From Lathyrus oleraceus (lineage: Eukaryota; Streptophyta; Magnoliopsida; Fabales; Fabaceae): a stretch of 64,000 nt of DNA. Location of the stretch: assembly GCF_024323335.1 (NCBI RefSeq), contig NC_066584.1, forward strand, positions 268,142,344-268,206,343, written 5' to 3'. The stretch's first letter is position 1; each line of letters opens with the position of its first letter. Of this stretch, positions 1 through 11,025 are shown piece after piece. Both the position numbers and the translations under genes were made by a program. The notes below the pieces were generated by a model, which made no database searches, was not told where the DNA came from, and saw nothing but the letters and a program-made list of their open reading frames with translations.

Positions 1-2
1 CT

Positions 3-660
3 TATGCCAATGTTACCAGACAAGTGGTTGCTCGATTCATTAAGAAAGAAATTATCTGTCATTATGGTGTTCCTGAGAGAATCATCACTGATAATGGTTC
101 GAATCTCAATAACAAGATGATGAAAGAGCTTTGCAAAGACTTTAAGATCGAACACCACAATTCTTCTCCTTACAGACCAAAGATGAATGGTGCTGTAGAG
201 GCGGCAAACAAGAACATTAAGAAGATTGTGCAAAAGATGGTTGTGACGTACAAGGATTGGCGTGAGACGTTGCCTTTCGCTTTGCATGGGTATCGTACGT
301 CAACCGAGGCAACTCCGTTTTCACTTGTGTATGGCATGGAGGCAGTCTTGCCAGTAGAAGTTGAAATCCCTTCTTTGAGGGTGATGATGGATGTAAAACT
401 TAACGAGGCTGAGTGGGTTCAAGTCAGGTTTGATGAGCTAAATTTAATTGAGGAAAAGCGATTAGCAGGTAGGTGACTTAGTTTTGAAGAGGATCCTTCC
501 TCCCGGTACGGATAACAGGGGCAAGTGAACTCCGAATTATGAAGGTCCATATGTTGTTAAAAAGGTCTTTTCTGGTGGAGCCTTGATGCTTACAACTATG
601 GATGGTGAAGATTTTCCGTCTCCTATGAATTCAGATGTAGTCAAAAAATACTTCGCATAA
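3..660 (+). pseudogene. Integrase C-terminal part (E1), broken
   Basis: Integrase inserts retroelement cDNA into the host chromosome. The fragment begins at the window edge. It keeps the second catalytic Asp (codon 90..92, in ITDNGSN) and the Glu (codon 198..200, in GAVEAAN), which are 36 codons apart as expected for D,D(35)E. The first Asp would lie off the left edge. The target-region sequence PYRPKMNG and the C-terminal block PNYEGPYVVKKVFSGGAL are recognisable. Around 470 a segment of roughly 80 bases is missing compared with E3 (31980..32060), so the frame meets a stop at 474..476. A second stop, TGA at 526..528, follows within the C-terminal block. The product is not functional. Confidence 0.88.
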
Positions 661-1990
661 ATTGACCCGCTGGACAAAAAAGAAAGTCCAGGCAAAAAAG
701 GGCATCCCGGCGAACCAAGAGAAAAAGAGAAGAAAAAGGTTCGGGAAAAAGTTAGGGATAAAGAATAAAAATAATATGTACACCTGGTAAGTCGAAAACC
801 TACAAAGGCGGCTTAGGAAAAAATGGGTATCCCGGTGGATTGAAAACCTGAAAAGGCGGTCCAGGCAAAAGAGGGATTAAAGTGAAGACTACAGTATGAG
901 TTATCTGTACTTCATCGCGTTTCAGTGTCTACCATCTTGAAGGATATGATCGGCCCAATCACTCTTCTCAGAAAGCAAAGAATTTGGGAGAAAGTGAAGA
1001 TCTATGAGTCATAACAGAACTGGAAAATAGTGGAATGCCGTGTTCACATTGCCAATAGGATAGTTTATTTTCTCTTTTGGCGCAATTACCTCTTCCTAGG
1101 AGTTGCTTCCTGATGTATTTGCCTTTATAAGCCATTTTCAATCAATAAAAGTCGTTATTCAGTCAAATTGCTCTCTTGTTTTTTATTTATTTTATTCTAT
1201 TGTTTTGTTTGCAAAAAAACGTCCGAATTTTTGATAAACATTGCATCTAAAAACATGAAGGCTAGACGATGATGTGCGGAAAGATAAAACATCTGAAAAT
1301 CATTTTGAATGTTGAGTACACTTGAGTATATTTTGTCCATACGATCCCCTGGGGCATGTATGTCTTGCCGTTTTGCAGGTTACTATCTTTGGTTGGTGGC
1401 TAAAGCAGATGAGCCAAAGTTTGTTCGAAGGAAGACACTGTTGTCTCAACACTGTCCAGTCGTGTAAGAAGTTGGGTCGTCTAAGTCGAGTTTATAATTT
1501 GTTTCCCCAGCATGGTCGAGAGGTTGGTGTTTTCCCAACAAGTGACTCCTCAGTTGAGTTGGTTTCTCTACCGTCCCGAGAATGTCAGATCAGTAAGTAT
1601 CCTCAGCAGAATTATTGGAAGATCGAATCAGAATTGTGTGCTCAGTAAAGTGATCATTTGCTTTCCCAGCAGAAGTTTTCCTCCCTTTGCATCTTGCATG
1701 TAGTAATCATCATTTGCATTCGCATTCTCAAATTGCGTAGCATTTCCATTCAGTATGGAGCATTACGCCATGGAAAACCCAAACATATGCATACATGTAT
1801 TAAACCAGATTGGATCATATCTCCAGAAGAGACAGATCATTTTTCAACATCAGTGTATCACATTTGCAGCAGTTGCTCTTGGCAACATTCAGAATCGATA
1901 ATCTCAGTGAGATTTATTTTCTCACCAGTCCGTGAAGGGAAAGCTTGATTCTCTTTCGATTTTGTCACGAGTAAGTGTCTGCCTTATTTT
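661..1990 (+). other. E1 3' UTR, non-repetitive part
   Basis: This is non-coding sequence after integrase. Positions 780..890 hold short motifs of the form 'gaaaacctgaaaggcggtccaggcaaaa', which recur after integrase in E3 (32258..32345) and, on the other strand, in E2 (about 15830..15910). They are therefore an old shared part of the element's 3' UTR. Short open frames here (for example 1322..1648) show no family similarity I can recognise, and I do not call them genes. Confidence 0.6.
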
Positions 1991-2930
1991 GACATATGTA
2001 AAGATCGTCCTTGCGATACTGGTAAGTGTCGTGTTGATCCCCGTAAGTGTCTGTGCTTTTCTTTGATGTCGGTAAACATCATCTTTCGATGTCGGTAAAC
2101 ATCGAATTCCAATCGTTGGCCATCAGTAAATGGCATGTCTCTCATGGTGTCTACAAAAAAAATCGTTCTGTCAACACCCGTGTGTGTCCTTTCCCTTTTT
2201 GGTGTCGGTAAACATCATTGATTCGATGTCAGTAAACATCAGCCACTTGTTAACCATCGGTAAATGGTTTTGTCGTTTAAGATTCCCCAGCAGATTCGCT
2301 ATCCGTAAATATCGATTATTTCATTTTTGCCATCGGTAAATGGTCTCGTTTCATAAATGTATTCTTCCCTTGGTGCTTGTAAACATCATTGTTCGATGTC
2401 GGTAAACATCGAGTTCCTTCCCAATCATCGGTAAATGTCTGGTCTTGTTTCACCTGTAAACATCATTGTTCGATGTCGGTAAACATCGAGTTCCTTCCCG
2501 GCCATCGGTAAATGTATGGTCTCGTTTCACTTATAAACATCATTGTTCGATATCCGTAAACATCGAGTTCCTTCCCAGTCATCGGTAAATGTTTGGTCTC
2601 GTTTCACTTATAGACATCATTGTTCGATATCCGTAAACATCGAATTCCTTCCCAGTCATCGGTAAATGTCTGGTCTTGTTTCACTTTCTCCTCCCCAATG
2701 AGGTCGCCATCGGTAAATGGCCTCGCTTTCTTTGATATCGATAAATATCAAATTTTGTTTTGAAGCCGCCATCGGTAAATGGCCTCGCTTTCTTTGATAT
2801 CAGTAAATATCAATTTGGTTTTGAAGCCGCCATCGGTAAATGGCCTCGCTTTCTTTGATATCGGTAAATATCAAATTTTGTTTTGAAGCCGCCATCGGTA
2901 AATGGCCCCGCTTTCCTTGATTCATCACCT
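1991..2930. repeat. Minisatellite block in E1 3' UTR (77-bp and 62-bp units)
   Basis: There are two tandem families. About 2380..2690 holds roughly 77-bp units (anchor 'catcgarttcctt' near 2411, 2488, 2564 and 2641), each with 'ggtaaacatcg' and 'catcggtaaatg'. Positions 2706..2930 hold four 62-bp units starting 'gccatcggtaaatgg' at 2706, 2768, 2829 and 2891. Degenerate copies extend back to about 1990. The 62-bp unit is the same repeat, in opposite orientation, as the nine copies in E5 (53220..53790). Hypervariable tandem repeats in this 3' UTR position are typical of Tat/Ogre elements. Confidence 0.85.
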
Positions 2931-3023
2931 ACAGAGTGCAAATTCTCTGGTTCTTTTGGTATTCAATCCCTATTTACCTTGAAAGTCTGATAGCCCCTAC
3001 TTTCATCCGTTCAGGTTCACAGT

Positions 3024-3041
3024 TGATTGAATGGGGGCAGC
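3024..3041 (+). other. Polypurine tract of E1
   Basis: The sequence 'tgattgaatgggggcagc' directly precedes the LTR start TGTAGCACC. Its position and G-run fit the primer site for plus-strand DNA synthesis. The same site, with 'aataggggcagc', precedes the E5 LTR on the - strand at 53098..53116. Confidence 0.8.
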
Positions 3042-3478
3042 TGTAGCACCTCAAATTTGCCCTCCTCATTCATGCATTCATTTTAGGTCATTTAACATTT
3101 CATATTGCATTTCATCATGTCAATCAGAATTAACCCCAAGAGTGTGTCTTCCAAGAAGCTTGTATTCATCTGGGTATCAAAGTCAAAGTAGGGTCCCTCA
3201 AGGATTGAGATGCATTATTAGTATGAAGGTCTTATGGATGTTGTGTAGAGCTCTTGGGAGCTAGGGTTTCATTTTCAGAGGTTTTCTTTAAAAGATCAAG
3301 CTTAATGGGCTCAGTACAGTTCAAAATTCAACTGCGAAGTCAAAAGTCAACCGTTGGTCAACTGAAGGTCAAATGGCTAGGGAATGACTTGAGATACTTC
3401 CAACATGTTCAAATGGAGTCTATTCATCATTCAAAACATTAATCTTGAAGGAGCAAAAGTTTGTTCTTGAGTTGTCAT

Positions 3479-3580
3479 GCTCGCTAGGCGAGCAGAATGG
3501 TTCGCCTAGCGAGTCCCAAGAAAAGCCACCAGAGTCTGAACTGTCATGCTCCCTAGGCGAGCAGATCCTTCGCTAGGCAA
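3479..3580. repeat. GC-rich hairpin cluster, E1 LTR (upstream of TATA)
   Basis: GCTCGCTAGGCGAGC (3479..3493) has 6-bp arms around TAG. TCGCTAGGCGA (3481..3491) and its exact reverse complement (3502..3512) form an 11-bp stem with a 10-nt loop. Two further degenerate copies follow at 3549..3561 and 3570..3579. The cluster sits 100-200 bp upstream of the TATA candidate. Confidence 0.8.
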
Positions 3581-3674
3581 AGCCCACGCGTTTTAAAAAT
3601 AAAAAAAGAATAACAAAAGATATTGGACTGGATTTTCCTTCATTTTGAGCCCACCAAGCCACAGAAAATCAGAG

Positions 3675-3680
3675 TATAAA
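3675..3680 (+). promoter_or_regulatory. Candidate TATA box, E1 LTR
   Basis: TATAAA lies in 'gagtataaattc', about 630 bp into the LTR, in an A/T-rich stretch upstream of pyrimidine-rich sequence. The assignment rests on position and motif only. Confidence 0.4.
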
Positions 3681-4089
3681 TTCTAAAAATTCATTTGAGC
3701 CAAACCCTATTCTAATTTGGTGCAGCCTCCATACACAAAAAAAAAAACTGACTCTGACTCTCAGACTTATCAATTCCATCTCACGTAAACCCTAACATTG
3801 CTTTGCAAACCCAACCGTGCAATTCAATTTCAATCGATCTCTCCAATCAGGTTTGCCCTATTTCCACTACTTTATGCTTTCAATTTGAAATTTCTAAATG
3901 AATGAGGTATTATGGGTGAACTTGAAAGAGTGGGTATCGTTAGGTTTTGCATGTGGGTTTAGATGTGCATGAATGTGTAGAACAACACCTTGAATGTTTG
4001 ATCACTCAGTTTCTGAAATGGGTACCATAGGATTTAGGGGTTTCGGAAATCGTATTGTTATCAAAGAAGAACCCAGAACCCGCAAGCAT

Positions 4090-4160
4090 TCGCTAGCACC
4101 TCGCTAGGCGAATCTGTAGCGAAGCTTCGCTAAGTCTTCGCTAAGCGAAGCAGTAGCGAT
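4090..4160. repeat. Second palindrome cluster, E1 LTR
   Basis: The 'cgctaggcga' theme of 3479..3580 returns here about 430 bp downstream of the TATA candidate. TAGCGAAGCTTCGCTA (4117..4132) is a perfect 16-bp palindrome. CTTCGCTAAGCGAAG (4136..4150) has 6-bp arms around a 3-nt loop. TCGCTAGGCGA recurs at 4101..4111. Confidence 0.8.
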
Positions 4161-5366
4161 CATGACAGCAGTTGTTTTTTTTCTGTTTGCTCTCTAATCT
4201 ATTTTATGTTTGTTGTGACATGTTTTCTATTGCATCCGTGCACTGTTTACCTGACACTGTTGTGGCTATGATTCGCTTATTTGGTGCAACTCTTGATTGC
4301 ACCCCATCTTGTTATTCTAACTTGTTTGTTTAGTTTTTGTGAGGGCTCACATGACTCTTGAAGAGATAGCTTGCTTGGTATTCCGCTTTATTTATGGGAT
4401 ACCATTTGGAGATTTATTCTGGTCGCTTTGCTGACTTGTTTTCTTTGATGGTGCTAGCTTGAGAGATCTCTGGGATTCTTATTTCTTTAGTTGTTGTTAC
4501 TTCGGATTTTTATCCGTGTGGTAGATCTCTTGATCCCTTTTACATCTTTCCAGCATTTTACCGCTTTCTTAGCTGGAAGAACTCGATAGGAGGCAATGTT
4601 TTTGTGTGTTTACTTTTATGCCCAAAGACCTCCAAGGAGAGGCACCAGTGCTAAAGACCTCCATGAAGAGGCAATTGATGGATAAAAGGGATTAGTAGTC
4701 AATACCCCGTAATTCAGTGTGTCGTTCTTTATGCTCGCACTACGTGTCGATGCTTCAGAACAAAAGCCCAAGATCTTTTGTCCGGTCAGTCAGTGGAGAG
4801 GGTTCCATCTTTCTGAACCCCCAAGTTTTGTCATGAGCTCACCCTGTCTAGGTTTAAGAGCTATGAGGTCTTATCCTCATTACCCTTTTGATCTGCTCAC
4901 CCTGACGTTCAATGTCAGTGGTTAAGAGCCCATTCGATTACCTTTCCATGGCTTGTTTGTCGAGGTTGATATGACCCCTCTTGACTAAAGCCCTACTCAT
5001 GTATGTTTGAGCCCCCTTGTTGGTGTGTTTACTCTATGCTATATATTATTTTGTATGGTGTGATCGTCTCCCCATAGGATTGCTAGGCTTCGTATAGTCT
5101 CTCGTTTGCATGTCAATTAAGGTAGCACGGTTCCTTCATCTAGGACTTCCTTTTTGCATGAGCATTCCTAAAACACAAACAAACTCATTGATTTTTCTTC
5201 TCCTAAGAACACGTTAACTCCTTCTACTACAGGCGAGTAAGCCTCCAAAGGTCGAGCATCCGATAAATTGCGTAGTAACGCCGTTCATCTAAAAAACACA
5301 AAACAAACAAAAATAGGTTAGCCGAGCTACGGTGCTCTGATTCTCAATCCTTCTTGAGATACGTAT

Positions 5367-5371
5367 GCAGT
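5367..5371. other. Left target-site duplication of E2
   Basis: GCAGT sits directly before the E2 terminus. GCAGC sits directly after the other terminus at 24116..24120. Four of five bases match, as expected for a 5-bp duplication carrying one later mutation. Confidence 0.6.
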
Positions 5372-6375
5372 TGTAGCGGTGTATTCGTCGCTATATGATT
5401 TATCGATTAAACCATAAGCAAGAGATACAATGAATTTTCGAGTCGCCACCGCACTTTTATTTATCCAAAGGACTGGCTAAAAAGCGAACAAAAGCCTAAG
5501 AAGTTTTACACGTAGAAAACTAATAAAAAGATCAGAGAGTCTGGGTAAGGGGTAAATTACGCAATGGGAAGGTGTTAGGCACCCATCACGTCCTAGGTAC
5601 TCCTAGGGAGCCCTTTTCACACTTGTTGTACTAAATTGTTATTTGTTTTTGACATAAATATTGTGCAAACATGATTGGGATGATGAGAAAAGAATATACA
5701 ATTTTTATTGGGTTTGAACGGATGAACCCGTTGCCTACGTACCTTCCATCAAAGGTAAGGATCAAAACGCCGTAGTTCGGATAAAAGATTTCCAAAAGTT
5801 GGTGGATTCAGTTTTAAACAATAGCACTGAGGCTCTTCATTATCAATGGGAGAAAACTCGACCAAGACCAACATCCACCATGCGAGGATAGCTTCGACGT
5901 ACTAGAGGGGTTAACCCTGTTTTCAGTACGGAAGTCTTATAGTCGACTCACTAAGGATAAGGTGAGGTTTACATCAACCACAAAGATAATTGAAACCTAT
6001 GGCTAATGCATGAAAAGATTAACAATGGACAAAGCCAAAACAAGTGAATGGGTGAAGTTAATTGATTGTGATTATGAAAATGGAGTCAAAGTATGATTAA
6101 GATTGATTTGAAAGAAGTATTATGAAATGAAGTTTGAAAAAAGTCAAGGACTTGGGTCCAGGTTTTTGATTTGAAAAGCATGAAAATGTTTGCACAATAT
6201 CTATCTCAAGTTTGAAAGTAAAGTGTGAAAAGGTTTAGGACATAATGAGGATGAATGAATGAAGATGGATTGTAAAACTTCTTAGAAGGTTCACCTCTTG
6301 AAATCATATAGAAGATGATTCAAGTGTGTCCTTTGGAATGGACAATAAGCAATAATAAAGTAAGCAAACAAATGA

Positions 6376-6900
6376 TACCGGATGCCACTCAATGGTCTTA
6401 CTCCAATCTCACAAACAAAAAAGCGGATACCGGATACCAATAAATGGATTTACACCAGTCTCCTAAAATAGAAATGGATATCAGAGGCCACTCAATGGTC
6501 TTACACTAATCTCCTTAACAAAGAAATGAAAAGAAAGTGGATACCGGATGCCAATCTGTCTGGACTTATACCAATCTCCAACAAAGGAAACATTTGGATA
6601 TCAGATGCCAATCTATCTGGGCTTACTCTAACTTCCAACATATGCTCATAGGAATACAAATGCCAAATTACACGGACTTACAATTATATCCTCACATACA
6701 AACAAACAAAACAACTTATGATCACAGGAAAAGCAAATGCCAACTTACAGGGACTTATAATTGCATCCTCACATAAACAAACAGAAGCAAAACATGGATG
6801 TCAGATGCCAATTTATCTGGGCTTACTCTGACCTCCACAGTATGGTCCTAGGAATACAAATGCCACATCACAGGGACTTATAATTGCATCCTCACATACA
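6376..6900. repeat. Minisatellite within the E2 LTR (about 55-65 bp units)
   Basis: Degenerate units carry 'ggatgccaatc', 'tggacttayac' and 'caatctcc' in order, with copies near 6382, 6428, 6485, 6545 and 6602 and weaker ones to about 6900. The same array is at about 19486..20010 in the 5' LTR and, on the other strand, near the right end of the window (about 63700..63990). A related unit occurs in the E5 LTR at 48941..49140, although that LTR belongs to another family. Confidence 0.75.
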
Positions 6901-9852
6901 ACAAACAAATGCATCAAGCAAAGATAAGATGAGTGGCCAATGAAATGGTCTTACAACTCACTTCCATATCATGGAAACAATGGCCAAAGGAATGGTCTTA
7001 CAATTGTCCTCAATGGGTAAACAACAATGATATGATGTCACAAAGACAAATGAGATGATCATGCAATAATGAGCAATCAATGATGATAAATGCATAGAGC
7101 ATACAAGCAAACATGTGCATATGAAGATAAGCAATCAATGAAAGCATTCAGCACACACTATAACCAAACAAGGAGGCTCATACAAGAGGGTTAGGCATTG
7201 AAGCCAACTGGAATAGGTTCAATGGTGCTCTTAACCTTGCCATTGAGGGGCTAAGGTGAAGCAGATGAAAGGATATGAGGGGTGTGCCTCATTGCTCTTA
7301 TCCCTGATTAGGGAGAGCATTGAATATCAGAAGGTGTGGGAGTTCAGAAAGTAGGAACTCTCTCCACAGATTATTGACTCGATTGATCTTGGGTTTGGAT
7401 CTCAATGCTACAACCATGTAATGGGAGCAAGGAGAAGACTCACAGAATAGTAGGAGATAGGTTGCTTATCTCTTTGATCTACCAATTGCCTTATTTAAAG
7501 GACTTTTCCTGCTTGGGACAAATATAAACACACACAAGCATTGCCTCTTAAGGAGGACTTCAGACAGTTGCCTGGCCAAATAACAGACCAGGTCTTCCAG
7601 ACTACATGAAGAAAAGGGATTATACCTCAATGCAAATTGCTAAATTGCAAAGCAAAGCAAGTTCAAAGAACTAAGCAACTAAAGGTACCTGAAATAGTCA
7701 AACAGAATCAGTACACAGTTCAAAAGTCAAAGCAAAAGGAAACAGAAGTCAACAGTCAAATAGACAAATGTGCAAAGCACAAGACTCAAGTCATATGAGT
7801 CAAGCCACCTACAAAACAAAGAGGTTAGCTCATCATAAACAATCAAGCTCAATCAAGTTTGTATGATCTCTTTGGAACATTGTTGCTTAACCTGAAAACA
7901 TGAATTCAAACATAAGCAACAAGACCACTAGGACAAGCCTAGGGTCAAAAGAGGATGAGAAAGTCAAAACAGCAAGTGATATCCAATCAAAATCAAGTTC
8001 AAACAATCAAGAAGCAAGCTCAATTGGTTTCATGTTCATATCATTTATCATCAAGATTTCATAAGCAAAAGAAGTCCAAGCATGGCAAATGAAAGCTCAT
8101 AGAAGTCAACAGCAAGACTCAATTCAAAACCAATCATAAACAATTCAAAAAATCATCAAATAATTCATGATCAATCATAATCCATAACATGACATGCATA
8201 TAAAATTTCAGCTCATTTGGATCATGGGAAGATGGTCAATGAAAATCAGAAAGGCAAGGCAAGTTTAAGCATGCTCAAAGAAGTCAACCAAACATGTATC
8301 AACTTCAAAAAATCATAACTCAGTGATAACAAATGATAAATGAATGGGATCAACACCATGACAAAGCTTAAGATGTCTACTAATCACATGTCAAATTTCA
8401 AATTCATCCAATAAAGTATGAGAATTTCACAAATGAAATGGCAACATGTATCACACAAGTCAACATTTTGGTCAAACAGGGGAGAAAATCTCAAACAATT
8501 AGGAAATGCCACAAATAATTCCAAGAAAATTTACATGTAAACTAGACATCCAAGAGTAGGTTCATGCAAAAATTCAGATCAATTGGAGGTCAAGAAGCAT
8601 GGTATCAAAAATCATGAAGTTGCACATCATTGGTGTGACACAAATTGTCACACCCTACTTCAATAATTCATAACTCACAATCCAGATCAGATAAATTCAC
8701 AAACTCTATACGAAAATCACCATGGATGTGTCTAGTTTATGCACAAAAAAATTCAGGGTCATTGGATAATGTATCATCATTTCACAAAGGTTTTGGCAAA
8801 AGGTGCAAAATGTGAGTACATGAACAAAACCCTAATACCATTAAAAATCTACTCATCCAAAAAATCAGCAAAAATCATGATAACAAAATAGAGGTCAAGC
8901 AGAACACAATGCAAAAATTCTCATGAAATTTGGAATTAAAATGAATGAGTTATGATTTTTGTAAGATGGAGCAATCAAATGAAATAAATAAATAAAACAA
9001 CATGGATTTAATGGAACATGGGGCACGGGAATGGCAAACTTGTAATAACGTGGAACTTAAACAAAACGGTGCGCAGCAATTAGAAGTCGTGGCACGCAGG
9101 GATTGGGCATGGCAATAGCACAGTGTACAGCGGCATGCAAATACGTGAAAACCAAAATTCTGGAAATAATTTAGGGTTTTGTAACAGCAACAGTGTACTT
9201 CATCTTCTCCATTCAATCGTGAAATTCAAAATGCCCAGAAATTGGAATCAAGCATGGCAATCGAAACATTAAACAAACCCTATCAACATCCTAACATCAA
9301 AAATCATGAAATCGAGCTAGAAATGGAAGAACTAAGCAAAACATCATTCACATGTGAATCTTTAAAACAACATAACTTGCTAAATACTTGACCATTTTCA
9401 ACCATTCAAAGCTCATAATGATCAGGGTAAAGAGATCTACACATTGCATACCATGATTTAGGAAATGAAGGAACTCGAAATCTTACCAAAACTGATGCAC
9501 AATGATGATTTGGATGTTATTTGGCGGTTCTGGTTCAAAACAGATGAGGTTCCAAGCTCCAAAAGGTGAATGGTTGAGATGCTTTGGCTCAGCAAGGCTT
9601 GAAAATGCTCAAATCGAAAATCACCATTGATGTGTTCTTGAATAACAGTGCTGGAAAACTTGCTTATAGTGGAGATTTGAGGTTTGCAACAGCTCCAAAA
9701 TGAGGATAAATGATGAAGTAAACAAGTAACAATCGTGTTTCTTTGAAAGTTTGAGCAGAAAATTTCCAAAGTGCAAAATGAATGTTTTAGAGAGAAATGG
9801 TTTTCTGTGTGTAATGAGGCTGCTGCTAGGGTTGGAATGGCAGAAAAAGATG

Positions 9853-9860
9853 TATATATA
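9853..9860 (-). promoter_or_regulatory. Candidate TATA box, E2 3' LTR
   Basis: TATATATA lies about 1.15 kb inside the LTR on the - strand, and the identical site is in the 5' LTR at 22962..22969. The E6 LTR has TATATAAG at the corresponding place (60598). Confidence 0.5.
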
Positions 9861-11006
9861 CTTCTGTTTTGCATTGGCTAAGCATGTGTTAATCATGATT
9901 TGCTAAAAATGACCATTTTGCTAATTGGAGCATTTTGGTTCTTATGGTGAGGTGTAGGGTGCTGGCTGCGAAATTGGGCTTGCAAACATGACCAAAACAA
10001 CATTTCAGAACATTCCCAAATGGCCAAAAGTGTTAGAAATGCCTAATTCAAAAACTCAATTTTTCACTACACTTGAAATTAATTAAGACAAGTCCAAAAA
10101 GGCCATTTTGAATGGTGAAGTTTTGATGCATGATGATGACATTTTTGGAAAGAGGGGATCAAATATGACTTGTAGGAAAAAACCCCACCAAATTTGGCCA
10201 AATGGTTTGAGAGATATGGCCTTTTGAAGTTCACAAATTTTTGAAAATGAATTGATCATATCTTGCAAACCATACATGGGAATTGAGTGTTCTTGGACTT
10301 TTTGGAAATGGGAGAACAAGATCTTCAACTTTCATGTTGGGCAAAAAATCATTTGAAGCTTGTATCATGATGTAAGTTTAGGATCAAGAAGTTTCCATTT
10401 TTGGCAAATTTGAATTACAGGTCAACTTTCTATTTTTGGAAATTTTCTGTTTGACTTCAAATTCTTCCATGATGATGTTTGACATGATATATGAGGCCTA
10501 TATGGACATGAATGAGCTCCTTCAAACCAATTCCCACCATCAAATCACTGATTAAATCCACAGTTGACCAAGTTTGACTTTTCTAGGGTTTTCCATGACT
10601 GAAGCATGTTCTGATGAATTCCAAACCCTAATTCCTTGAGACCTTGATTCCAAATGATATGACAACATATATGAACTCTTGATTATTGATCATGGTGCCC
10701 AAATTCTGCAAGAATGGCCACCATCCACTGCAATGACTGACTTTGACTGATTTTGACCTAATTGGCTGATGATTGCTTCAGCTGCAAGTAACATGGTTAG
10801 ATGACAATATTTTTGTACTTTTTGGGTTGATAAACAAATGAAAAGCAAAGATATACAAATGCAAAGCATGCTTGGTGATCAAGAACCACACTCACAAGGC
10901 AAACCACCCACTAGGAGGGAAACTAGGGCATGCAATGATCCTTGAGGCCATGATATGATATAATATGGGCCATGAGGGATCTTAGGGCCAAAATTGGGGT
11001 CTTACA

Positions 11007-11025
11007 GATGCCCCTATTTAAGGTC
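11007..11025 (-). other. Polypurine tract of E2
   Basis: On the - strand 'gaccttaaataggggcatc' ends directly at the 3' LTR start TGTAAGACC. E3 has the near-identical 'ccttaaataggggcaga' before its LTR at 34918, which confirms the element's orientation. Confidence 0.85.

Larger units (their letters stand above)
3042..5371 (+). repeat. E1 3' LTR, first part
   Basis: The LTR begins TGTAGCACCTCAAATTTG immediately after the polypurine tract. The same start occurs on the - strand at 53097. A TATA box candidate is at 3675. The LTR carries a cluster of GC-rich palindromes (3479..3580 and 4090..4160). It stops at 5371 in a block ('gagatacgtatgcag') that continues at 24116. The two parts total about 2.68 kb, much shorter than the 4.68-kb E5 LTR of the same family. 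It lacks the 52-58 bp minisatellite found there. It is either a shorter subfamily or internally deleted. Confidence 0.85.
5372..11006 (-). repeat. E2 3' LTR
   Basis: This is a direct repeat of 18481..24115 with the same length. On the - strand it starts TGTAAGACCCC at 11006, next to the PPT, and ends ...CCGCTACA at 5372. Short frames inside it (for example 6537..6776 and 9458..9874) recur at the same offsets in the other LTR and are not genes. A TATA candidate is at 9853..9860. Confidence 0.95.

Noticed and set aside
6537..6776. 79-aa frame repeated at 19646..19885
   Set aside because: It is the same position in the two LTRs of E2 and lies over the LTR minisatellite. Duplication by the LTR structure explains it.
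9458..9896. 138-aa and 91-aa - strand frames, also at 22567..23005
   Set aside because: They lie in the LTR around the TATA box, in the untranslated leader. The two overlapping frames cannot both be real, and no family similarity is seen.
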